From Primula veris (Eukaryota; Streptophyta; Magnoliopsida; Ericales; Primulaceae), in the NCBI GenBank assembly GCA_963682055.1, contig OY821751.1:558001-622000 (forward strand): a stretch of 64,000 bases of DNA. Direction: 5' to 3'. Shown here piece after piece: positions 24,934 through 34,493 of the stretch. Position numbers and translations under genes: made by a program. Under the pieces are notes generated by a model. That model searched no databases. It was given only the letters and a program-made list of their open reading frames with translations, and was not told the origin of the DNA. How positions within the stretch are numbered: the stretch's first letter is position 1; each line of letters opens with the position of its first letter.

Positions 24934-25465
24934 ATTTGAAGTTTTATTTGTATGCATTGTGAATGTGTATGTAATGTTTTGTGAAGATCAAAGGAAATTG
25001 TTGCAGGAGAAAGAAACAAATTCTTGTTATAATTTGTAAAACACATTTAATCTTTTAGTTTTGCTTTTTTTATTCACTTTTTCTTTAATATTAATATGGT
25101 GTATGTGAGCAACTCCAGTTTACAATTAATCCACCATTTTGCTAATTGGCAATTATTGCTAACTCGAGACGAGTATTGACATTTTATTCAATTTTATGTA
25201 CTAGTAAATAACTCGGTTTTTATCACGTTATTAATACAATATATTAAAATGGTACACGTTATTAATATAAATATTTGAAAAACTATACATGTTCATTACT
25301 CACTCCCTTGATGCTAAATAAATCATTATCTAATTTTCATCACCATTCCCATAATTCACTAATCGAACTTAACTTTCGTCGTCATCCGAATTTATTGCTA
25401 CAAACAGACACGTTCTTTATCTGAATAACCTTTTTTTGCAGATTTCCATTATTACTTTTAAGGCA
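24934..25465. other. 3' flank of pectate lyase
   Basis: AT-rich sequence without ORFs or recognisable repeats up to the MITE target duplication at 25466. Confidence 0.5.
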
Positions 25466-25592
25466 TTATAAACCGGAAGCAGCGTCCCTTACTCTGAGAG
25501 TCCAAAATTGCTAATAAAACGTTCAATTTTATTTTAATTGTCTTTGATTTTTAAAGTCAAAATTATGTAAAACTTACATGATTTAATAAAAT

Positions 25593-25796
25593 TGTTGTGA
25601 GTCTTATTAGCTCAGTATATATATATTATATAGGAGATATAGAGAGAGAGAACAGTATGTCTTTATTAATAAGAATGTGTCAATACAAGTGACCCTAACT
25701 TTCTTTATATACTAGAGGTTAGGGTTATACAAGCTAGAAAGCCCAACTTATGCCCACTATGAGTAAGGCCCAATAGTCCAATAATAACCTACAACA
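25593..25796 (-). repeat. Copia 3' LTR
   Basis: Begins TGTTGTGAGTCTTATTAG and ends CCTACAACA on the plus strand. Pairs with 32326-32538. Confidence 0.92.
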
Positions 25797-25812
25797 CTCC
25801 CCCTTTGGACGT
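25797..25812 (-). other. Copia polypurine tract
   Basis: On the minus strand GACGTCCAAAGGGGGAG immediately precedes the 3' LTR, the expected priming site for plus-strand synthesis. Confidence 0.75.
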
Positions 25813-25939
25813 CTTGAATTCTTCGTCTTCATGCAGTCGATCTGAGTCGAGTTCATTCGCAGTGCTAAACACATAAAAACCTTAGGGCCGAAAAACCCAG
25901 TGTGGGACAAAACCGGTACCTAGGAGAAACTGTGTAGCC

Positions 25940-26310
25940 GAATGATATAGGCCGAAATATCATGTAAGTAACTAACCACAAAACAGTGTGCCTCATCAAA
26001 ACCTTGACAGAGCAAACCCAATGGGAAAATCTCTGATCGAAGGAAAAAGAGTGCAACCGTGGTAGTAGTAGGGGATCAACCACAAAACAGGTGCCTCATC
26101 AAAACCTTGCTAGAGTAAACCCAGTGGAAAAAACCTTTAGTCGAAGGACAAAAGAGTACATAGTGGTAAGAAGTATACAACAGGATACTCTCCCTAATTT
26201 CGGCAATCTTAAGTGAGGTATGATGGGAACGTGTCTCGCTAAAAACCTTGCCAAGGAAAACCCAGTGGGAAAAAACCTTGGTCTAAGGACAAAAAGAGTA
26301 CACGAGCATG
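25940..26310. repeat. Copia 3' non-coding repeat (AAAACCTTG...AAACCCAGTGG units)
   Basis: Three or more copies of CATCAAAACCTTG, then AAACCCAGTGGGAAAAA, then TCGAAGGACAAAAAGAGTAC. This pattern is found in the 3' region of plant Copia elements. It lies between the polypurine tract and the RNase H remnant. Confidence 0.6.
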
Positions 26311-26314
26311 CGAC

Positions 26315-26590
26315 TGGATGCTCCCCCTCACTTGCACACGACAGGGTGCGAAGATTTTAACTAAGTAGTAATTAGTGCAATAAGCATTCACCTGGATGCT
26401 CCCCCTCACTTGCACACGACAGGGTGTGAGAATTTCGACTAAGTAGTAATTAGTACAATAAGCATTCACCTGGATGCTCCCCTCACTTGCACACGATTGG
26501 GTGCAAAGATTTCATATTCCAAGAAAAAGTACGAGCATTCGACTGGATGCCCCATTTACTTGCACACGACTGTATGCAAGAAAATATAAC
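26315..26590. repeat. 78-bp tandem repeat inside Copia element
   Basis: TGGATGCTCCCCCTCACTTG recurs at 26315, 26393 and 26471 (78-bp period), with a weaker copy near 26544. Each unit carries TTGCACACGACAGGGTGC or a variant, a small hairpin. Confidence 0.8.
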
Positions 26591-26879
26591 GTGGAATAAA
26601 ACGAGCATTCGACAGGATGCTCTTAAACTTCATATGTGAAGATTTATTTCGGCAAGAAATGCTAAATAGCATAATCTAGTTATGTCGCTCTTGATCGATA
26701 ACAACAAGTTGTCCTCAAATAAGATAAATGTTTTATCTGGATCGTGAGACAGAACATATGTAATTCAAATATGGCTAATACGAGTTCGAAGCCATATACA
26801 CTCTCTAGTCGTCTCATAGAGCACGAGTAGATCAGAATGATTCGTTTGGAGTCATTACAAGACTTCCAAGATATTGTCT

Positions 26880-27190
26880 TATTCCTAATGGTAAAGACAT
26901 ACCATGTTAGAAATATCCCTTATGCGGGTCTGATAAGTAACCGGCATCGGTATAACCGAAAAAGGGTTGCGTTAATTCGAGTACCGAAGGGGGCAGATAA
27001 ACTCGATGACGCAAAATGGGATAAGACAAGCCCTCGTCCACAATTACCTTAAGGTAATGGGAAAATGTCTTTTATGCCATTTCGATGGCAGCGTGTTAGC
27101 GCGATGCTGTGTCGAGCTATACCATTCACAGCAAACGAGATGTTCGTCCTAGCACATTAGACCAAGTATAATAATGCGCTTATTGTACTT
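26880..27190 (-). pseudogene. Copia RNase H remnant
   Basis: Minus-strand reading gives ALLYL, then CARTNISFAVNGIARHSIAL, then RCHRNGIKDIFP. These correspond to the conserved Copia block of YLxxCTRPDISFAVN and WNGIKxIFRYL type. In-frame stops interrupt it. Confidence 0.7.
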
Positions 27191-27695
27191 AGACATGAAT
27201 ATCATGGTTCAATACCTCTTCATCGTCACATCAGGGACGGACTGGGTCTATATCAATGTCTAGTGATCGAACGATCATGGGAGAATCTGACGACTTAGCG
27301 TCATGATGACTACAACGTCATAACACCTTCTGGGTGTAGTCTGAATCATGGACTTAGATTCAATCTTTAGGGGACTCGATCATCAAGCCGAGTCACTACC
27401 GTGTCTTCCCAAGATCCTTCATCTCGAAGGCAAATCCAAAAATGGATCGCGTAATAAAACACGCAAGGGCATAATACTTGTTCAAGTATCCCATGCTAAT
27501 CAAATACTCACTTAGGCGGGTATACCACATCCGCTCGGATTATATTAATCCATATAGTGAACGTCTCATTAAATTGAGATCGTGTTCCGTGGTCAGGAAA
27601 TACTTGATTCAAGCATTATGAAGTCACACAGGGACCTTCATCCACATCTCTAGTCTAAATCCCCACAGAGATAAGATTGTGACCACAATCACATG

Positions 27696-27881
27696 CTACA
27701 TAATCAGTTTTCCGGAAACTACTAAACTGATAAAGTAGAGGACTGTTATAATGTCCATTACGAAGAAATCAACCATCTCGTAATCAATTCCAAGGTGTGA
27801 GAGAAGCCTTGCGCTACTAGGCGAGCATTCTACAATCTCATTATTCTCATCACTCTTCCTTACGAATAACCAAATAAACAA
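27696..27881 (-). pseudogene. Copia reverse transcriptase N-terminal remnant
   Basis: Reads VRKSDENNEIV...LGIDYE...VMDIITVLYFISLVVS, matching the Copia RT start (RYKARLVAQGF...GIDYEETYSPV type) with substitutions destroying the central motif. The downstream catalytic YVDD region was not recovered. Confidence 0.65.
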
Positions 27882-28232
27882 ACTCGTTTAACATTGGTGG
27901 TGTTGGAGCTACAGGTCCGAACACACTTTCGTTAAGGAGTCTACTTGGATTGCAAGTTTCCATTAGTACAGTCTATTCTCCGTTGACTTCAGGCAACGGT
28001 ACATGGTTCCCTGTCATAATTTGTTCATATTATCAGTCGTCACCGAATATATGAACAAGTAATCATTGACAGTCCCTTTTCGCTTCAATATCGTCTAAGA
28101 TATCATGATCGACAGATATTTCAAGATTCTTAGGATGAGGAGGAAATCACACATCTCCTTGATCCTTTATAATCTCGTGCGACAAACGAGTTTCAGTTCA
28201 CCACCTCTGGGGCAGAACGAATTAAGAACCGG

Positions 28233-28427
28233 TCAACTTCCTCGTATCTTGGGAAGGACGACAGACTGACGGCCGACGGCAGCGTCCTTTGCTTGGCGGG
28301 TTCGGCCAAAGCAACGTGTTACGACAGGAACACGGCGTCCGACAGGGACGTCTATCCTTGCAAGCATTTTGCAGTAGGTATAAATGATCTCGTAACATCT
28401 CATAAAGTCATTAAATGCGTCTGGCAT
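28233..28427 (-). pseudogene. Copia integrase-RT linker remnant
   Basis: Minus-strand frame contains MPDAFNDFM...ARIDVPVG, resembling the linker between integrase and reverse transcriptase in Ale-type Copia (a xARIDVPxGQ block before an RGRPxGSKD tail). The tail itself is unrecognisable and is occupied by CCTGTCG-containing hairpins. Confidence 0.5.
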
Positions 28428-30221
28428 TTAGTTAGACTTGAGGGAGTCTATGCACTTACTTATCACTAAGTGCAGTTTTGGGGATCAAGCTAAGACTGAG
28501 TGGGTTATGCCACGTTACTTCACGTCGTTCCTTATCAACGGTAACGTGCAAATCTCCCCCTAACGACGGGGAGAACAGCCTTAGCGATGTCACTTTCGCA
28601 TATCATGCGGTAAAGAGATCGCTTGCCAATGTTACTCTATAAAATGATAGGCAGTGGATTCATAATCGACTTATGTCCCCTTCAGAGGTCCATATTTTGA
28701 ACGCTATAGCGGCTCAATCAAAATATTAATTAATCACTCTAAACACGCGTTAACATGAGACTTCTGGCTCATAACCAATAACCAGCTGGTACGCATATGG
28801 TGTTTGAGTGTCTATGGGCCTCATGACGGACTAATGCAGCAAAATAGCATAATTCCACACGGAAATATAAATCTTGGTGCGCAAGACCAAGAAATGCATG
28901 CAATCATTTGCAGTCGCATCATCAAAATTTCCGTGAGTCCATTTGGGTCTGAACATAATCGACAGGATGTTCAATTTCAATTTCCAAACTCAAGTAATTC
29001 AAATCGAAATTTCGATTTTTACTCTTCGGAATTATCAAGTCGACTAGACTTTTCAGGATAATCCGGATCATGAGCCATCAACTTAATAATAGGGCTAAAA
29101 GTTTGGGAAATGCTGCATTTCTGTGGACAACAATAATCATGTGATCTATTGTCGATGCATCAACCATAACCATTTATATTTATGGTCCGTCTTATGGTTG
29201 GATAAGTCCACAATAACTCCTTCAATTCTTTACAAGAATTCTACGAGTCGATTTCGTGATCTTTACACATACTAGTCTTTCAAAGTGAGCATTAGTGGCA
29301 TGGATTTCGGATTAATCACGAAATATATCCTCAAAGAGAATCCAAATGCGATGCGATTATAAATCAAGCATCGTCTTTTGACCCGGGAATATCTCATCCG
29401 GTCAATGCCACAATATCAAAATGATCTTATCAATCGACGACAGACGAATGATAGTACAGACAATCATGTCTTAGCATCTAAATCATTTATCATTTCGACG
29501 ACAGGCGAAATGATAAGTTAACTTTAAATGCTTTAAAGAATGTGGTAGCAACCACTTGAAAGACATTTCAACTCCTCTAAAATATGTTTTTGGTCGTATT
29601 GAATGGAGGCTATGTAAAGAAATTTCAATTCTTTTATGAGCTATTACCAGATAACGCTGGTTTTCTCGAATATTTTATAACTCAACAAGGTACGACAGGA
29701 CCTATAGGAGTATAACGCCTCATATTTGACAAATCAATTTGGCTTTACCAAAGATTTCGATTTGGAACGACAGGTCCAGAATCGTTGTCACTGAGTACTC
29801 TTTTAGGCAAGTAGTTGGTGAAATTATGTGGTACACTGTTACCCACTATTTCCAAAAAACCAACTACACCACAAGTATTGCCTAAAATTTCATAATTTAA
29901 AGTTTGGTCACATTTGTCAAAGGAATTTGCTCAAAACACTTTAAATTATTTCGAGAAATTTAGTAAACAGGCAAACCATAATCCAAAAGTATGTCCAAAT
30001 GAAAAAATCATAATCCAAATGGAAAACATAATCCAGATGAGCGAAAAAATGGCTCAATGATTTATCAAAATCAATAAAGAAAGGTATTAAACTCATTTGA
30101 GCCACAAAATCAGGGGTCTCAAGAGTTTCCTTTCAATTAGCTTTACCACATTAACATCGGTTTTTCCACCTTTATAATAGTTGTGAACTATTTAAGGAGT
30201 AACCGTGCATGACCTTTGTCT

Positions 30222-30870
30222 TTATAGCATAGAGTTGGCTCCTTGAGCATCATCTCTTACTTTGTGACAATGGCCCATATTGTTCCTTTCAATTACTGTC
30301 TTGGAGCCACAGGTTTTCGATTTTGACGATTGTCTAAAATCTCGCTTGGCTAGGCGATTCATCGGGATCGCGACAGTTCGGGACAAATAACACTTGTCTC
30401 GGTTCTCGATTCGTGGAAAAAAAAAATATACACGAAGAGCATTAATATCAGGCAAACAATTCGCCATTGACCCAATAGGATTAAAACTACTCACCGGGGT
30501 AATTTTCTTATCCAATAACAGATGGGTGATAAACGAACATGGTGAATATAAATTCACGATACTTCTTATCGAATACAATTTCCAATCTAGTATTTTGGTG
30601 AAGGATTGCTCCAATATGTCAATTTCAGACATTTGTTCACCATAGACGTCATCACGTCTCAAATGTGGCGGCGGAATAAAATCAACGCCTTAGCATTCAT
30701 CTCGAGAGTAACAACAAACTCGTGTTTTACTCATCAAAGATGGCATCCAAAAAAAAAATTTGGGCATCACATTTTCACACATCAGGGTGACTAACATGTG
30801 GTGACGGAATAACATCAACGTCTAAACAGTCATTTCGCAAGTATGTTTTGCGATTTTTCTCATCATAGAT
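30222..30870 (-). pseudogene. Copia gag remnant
   Basis: The minus strand gives MSEIDILEQSFTKI (gag ITDEDMLEKTFSTF-like) and ENRDKCYLSR near the zinc-knuckle position. A block near WMPS...IPPPH upstream is duplicated in tandem at about 130 bp (30651-30740 and 30781-30880). Several stops are present. Confidence 0.6.
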
Positions 30871-31109
30871 GGCATCCAACATGTGTTGGGAGTTCTGGAT
30901 TATTTTTCATATAAAACGACTGGTTTATATGTTTATGGTTTGCACAATCATAAACTTTATTTCGAAACGACAGGTTCGAAAAATAGTTTTGCTTTTAATG
31001 TGAATAGGTTCTCATTGATCGAACGACGGGTCGATACAGAGACACCAATTCGGCGAAACATACATCACTATATAAACACACTCGGGGAAATTATTATTTA
31101 GTCAACCCC

Positions 31110-32310
31110 TTTCGGTAGCTCTACTTGAAAAACGACCAGGAAAGACGGTGAGGGTGGAGGGCACGAATGCCACTTAAAACCCGACCTCATTAGGATATCG
31201 ACTTCCGCCTATATCTTTCCTAGACATCGTATCCAAATAGGGGAGCCTAGTTGGGGAGGGTTCATAATTTTTCCAACTTAAATATGAAAATATATGATTT
31301 CGCAAATTAACATGTTGTACACATATGTGCGTAGCAGTAAATAAATATTAAATATCTTTCATGTTTCCATGTTTAACAAATAATCGTAACATGGCAGTAT
31401 ATATTAGGACAATCTAAATTTACCAATTTACACTTAGCAAGATATAAATAAATATTATACAAATCTATTGCTTTTATGTGTAAGTTTTAATCATGGTAAC
31501 TAAGAACATGCAAGGAATTAGTATATTTAATTACCAATTTACAATATACATGCAATTTCTATGGTTACACCACAACGAATACGAATTCACTGTAATAATA
31601 ATACTTTACCGAATTACACATATTTTCTACGGCAGTGATACAATTATAATTAATCTGTATTATTTTATGCATATGCAGATACATGTTGCAATCAGTTGTG
31701 CAGCAATCTAAATTCGTGTAACATCACATATAAACACCACAAAAACATTTGATTTATTAACCGAAATCGTATATGCAGTGTACGTCACAAACATCACTCG
31801 TCTTTTAGTATCTATATGTAGTTTAACACTTCTTGTACCTCAGTAGCAATATGTGGCAATTTAGCTTAAATTGGAATTTACTAAACATATTTTGCAAGCA
31901 CACATGAGGGTTATGCATGTCAAGTAATCTTACATATAACTGACATATAGTCAAGTTTGAAGTACACGTGTATGATCACTAGATTTATAAACCTGTTTTG
32001 CACATGCAATTTTGTTATGTAACAATATTTAATTAGCCTACATGTACTGTACTATTACGCAATAACTTTTACTAATTCGCATGTATTAGTATGTATGCCA
32101 GTTGAAATCTAATTAAATACAGTACGCACGGCTTATATAAGCTAAAGGGAAAATATATGTACCATACTCCTGGTATTTTGGAGAAGACCGGCAGAATAAT
32201 TTTTTTTTCAAAGTTTAGCCGTATGTTTATAACCCTAACTTCAAGTTTAATCCATAGTATTCGATCAAATAACCAAATATTCTAGTTTTTTTTCTTCAAT
32301 CTCCACGAGC
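31110..32310. other. Copia leader region without recognisable coding
   Basis: Between gag remnant and 5' LTR; AT-rich and unusually long for a Copia leader. No ORF matched a known family; it may include unrelated inserted DNA. Confidence 0.4.
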
Positions 32311-32311
32311 A

Positions 32312-32325
32312 AAGTGCTGATAACG
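32312..32325 (-). other. Copia primer-binding-site-like sequence
   Basis: On the minus strand CGTTATCAGCAC follows the 5' LTR directly. It resembles the TATCAG core of Met-tRNA primer sites used by plant Copia elements but is not a perfect match. Confidence 0.5.
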
Positions 32326-32538
32326 TGTTGTGAGTCTTATTAGCTCAGTATATATATTATATAGGAGATATAGAGAGAACATAGAGAGAGGGAACAGTAG
32401 GTCTTTATTAATAAGAATGTGTCAATACAAGATACTCTAACCTTCTTTATATAATAGAGATTAGGGTTATACAAGCTAGAAAGCCCAACTTAGGCCCACT
32501 ATGAGTAAGGCCCAATAGTCCAATAATAATCTACAACA
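32326..32538 (-). repeat. Copia 5' LTR
   Basis: TGTTG...CAACA ends; aligns with 25593-25796 apart from about nine substitutions and two small indels in the GATATAGAGAGA tract. Confidence 0.92.
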
Positions 32539-32883
32539 AAAATCAAGTTATAACTATTATTTGAAAATTTTGAATATTATATATGTAGTATACATACATA
32601 TTATAAATATGTATATGTAAATATAATAATATATAGATACAAAGTGTTGTTTGTTGTTTATTTTCATATTTGTAAGTTTTACATAATTTTGACTTTAAAA
32701 ATAAAAAACAATTAAAATAAAATTAAGCGTTTTTAGCACAATTTTAGACTCAGAGTCAGCTTCCTTATAAACTTGTAATTCATAAAGCAGTAAAAAACTT
32801 AAAAACTAAAAAGCAAATTATCTCAAGGCACCCAATGCTGTATCACCATTTAATTTTAAATGTAATTAACCATAGAGAAAATT

Positions 32884-32990
32884 AAGGATTGGTCCACGAA
32901 AACAAAAGTATTTAAGGATTGGTCCAGCTATAAAATTCATTTAAGGATTGGTCCATTATTTATGAAACTAATTAAGGATTGGTCCACTAT
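32884..32990. repeat. Four copies of AAGGATTGGTCCA
   Basis: Direct copies at 32884, 32914, 32943 and 32973, spaced about 30 bp, at the left edge of the Mutator-like element. A fifth, single copy (TTGGATTGGTCCA) is at 44789. Confidence 0.85.
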
Positions 32991-33249
32991 ATATATATTA
33001 TACATATTCTGTTTTTTTAAACAGTTGTATCTATCTCTCTCTCTAAACCGTTTCTCTCCATCTCTCTCTCTCTAAACCATCTATATACACTATTAGCTGT
33101 ATATCTCTCTCACTGAACGAATTTTATCAAATTTCTGTATATCTCTCTCTCTCGACAGACAGGTTCTCTCTCTTCAAACTGTTTTTTTATTGCTAGCTTC
33201 GTTTTTCTTGCTGAGTTTAGCTCAAATTGCTTTGCTGAATTTAGGTTTT

Positions 33250-34480
33250 AGAGATTTATTATAATAAATAATAAATCAGAATTTTCTAACACAATGTATG
33301 ATTTATTCAAACTGTTTTTAAAAACAGTCTGAGCTATTGTATTCAAGAGTTACAGAAAACAGTCTGAGTTATTAATAAACAGTCTGAGCTACTGTATTTC
33401 TTGTTATATAATAACTCAGACTGTTTTTTGTAACACAATGCATGTTTTGATAGGTTTTTAGAGATCAATTGCGTTTATTATTAAAATTCAATACTTCATA
33501 CTGTTTTTTCTTGTATTCAGACTGTTTTAAAAAACAGTGTTTATTATAATAATTCAGACTGTTTTGTATGATTTTGTATTGTTAAAATTCAAGAGTTCAT
33601 ACTGTTTTTTCTTGTATTCGGACTATTTTTAAAAACAGTCCGAGCTATTGTATTCTAGAGTTACAGAAAACAGTCTGAGTTATTATAAACAGTCTGAGCT
33701 ATTGTATTCTTGTTATATAATAACTCAGACTGTTTTTTGTAACACAATGTAGGTTTTTGTTAGGTTTTTAGAGATCAATTGCGTTTATTATTAAAATTCA
33801 ATACTTCATACTGTTTTTTTCTTGTATTCAGACTGTTTTAAAAAACAGTGTTTATTATAATAATTCAGACTGTTCTGTATGATTTTGTATTGTTAAAATT
33901 CAAGAGTTCATACTGTTTTTTCTTGTATTCAGACTGTTTTTAAAAACAGTCTGAGCTATTGTATTATAGAGTTACAGAAAACATTCTGAGCTATTGTATT
34001 CTAGAGTTACAGAAAACAGTCTGAGTTATTATAAACAGTCTGAGCTATTGTATTCTTGTTATATAATAACTCAGACTGTTTCTGTAACACAATGTAGGTT
34101 TTTGTTAGGTTTTTAGAGATCAATTGCGTTTATTATTAAAATTTAATACTTCATACTGTTTTTTTCTTGTATTCAGACTGTTTTAAAAAACAGTGTTTAT
34201 TATAATAATTCAGACTGTTCTGTATGATTTTGTATTGTTAAAATTCAAGAGTTCATACTGTTTTTTCTTGTATTCAGACTGTTTTTAAAAACAGTCTGAG
34301 CTATTGTATTATAGAGTTACAGAAAACATTCTGAGTTATTATAAACAGTCTGAGCTATTGTATTCTTGTTATATAATAACTCAGATTGTTTCTGTAACAC
34401 AATGTAGGTTTTTGTTAGGTTTTTAGAGATCAATTGCGTTTATTATTAAAATTTAATACTTCATACTGTTTTTGTGCACA
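33250..34480. repeat. Left subterminal array of the Mutator-like element
   Basis: Tandem units of 310-345 bp, marked by GAGATCAATTGCG at 33461, 33771, 34116 and 34426, each packed with TCAGACTGTTTTT and its inverse AAAACAGTCTGAG. The last unit runs straight into the transposase 5' end. Expected to hold promoter and transposase-binding sites (inference). Confidence 0.85.
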
Positions 34481-34493
34481 GGTATTTTTTCTG

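Larger units (their letters stand above)
26333..31035. other. Series of small hairpins sharing an 8-nt loop (ACGACAGG)
   Basis: Different inverted arms flank the same loop. Loops (arms) are: 26338-26345 (GCAC/GTGC), 26416-26423, 26609-26616 (GAGCAT/ATGCTC, loop TCGACAGG), 28321-28328 (GTGTT/AACAC), 28959-28966 (within GAACAT/ATGTTC), 29437-29444, 29498-29505 (11-bp arms TTATCATTTCG), 29692-29699 (AGGT/ACCT), 29767-29774 (TGGA/TCCA), 30967-30974 (TTTCGAA/TTCGAAA) and 31023-31030 (ATCGA/TCGAT, loop ACGACGGG). See findings. Confidence 0.7.
25593..32538 (-). mobile_element. Ty1/Copia LTR retrotransposon (Ale-like), decayed, 6.9 kb
   Basis: Complete in outline: LTRs of 204 and 213 bp with TGTTG...CAACA ends and a perfect 5-bp target duplication AAAAT (25588-25592 and 32539-32543). 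A polypurine tract lies inside the left LTR and a PBS-like site inside the right LTR, so transcription would run right to left on the minus strand. Internal coding remnants (gag, integrase tail, reverse transcriptase start, RNase H) lie in the expected order on that strand but carry many stops and frameshifts, so it is not autonomous. The internal region (about 6.5 kb) is longer than usual for Copia. I count roughly nine substitutions between LTRs, about 4-5 percent, so insertion is neither recent nor ancient. Confidence 0.92.
25475..32764. mobile_element. MULE-type MITE, copy B, split by a Copia insertion
   Basis: The left part (25475-25592) starts GGAAGCAGCGT...ACTCTGAGAGTC. The right part (32544-32764) ends with the inverse GACTCAGAGTCAGCTTCC. 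Arms match for over 100 bp, for example AAAGTCAAAATTATGTAAAA at left and its inverse at right. Flanking 9-mers TTATAAACC (25466-25474) and TTATAAACT (32765-32773) differ by one base. The element was about 0.34 kb before the Copia element landed in it. Confidence 0.85.

Noticed and set aside
26837..27052. Plus-strand 71-codon frame in the Copia region
   Set aside because: Opposite strand of the RNase H remnant; no homology in the plus-strand reading.
30394..30645. Plus-strand 83-codon frame
   Set aside because: Antisense to the Copia gag remnant.
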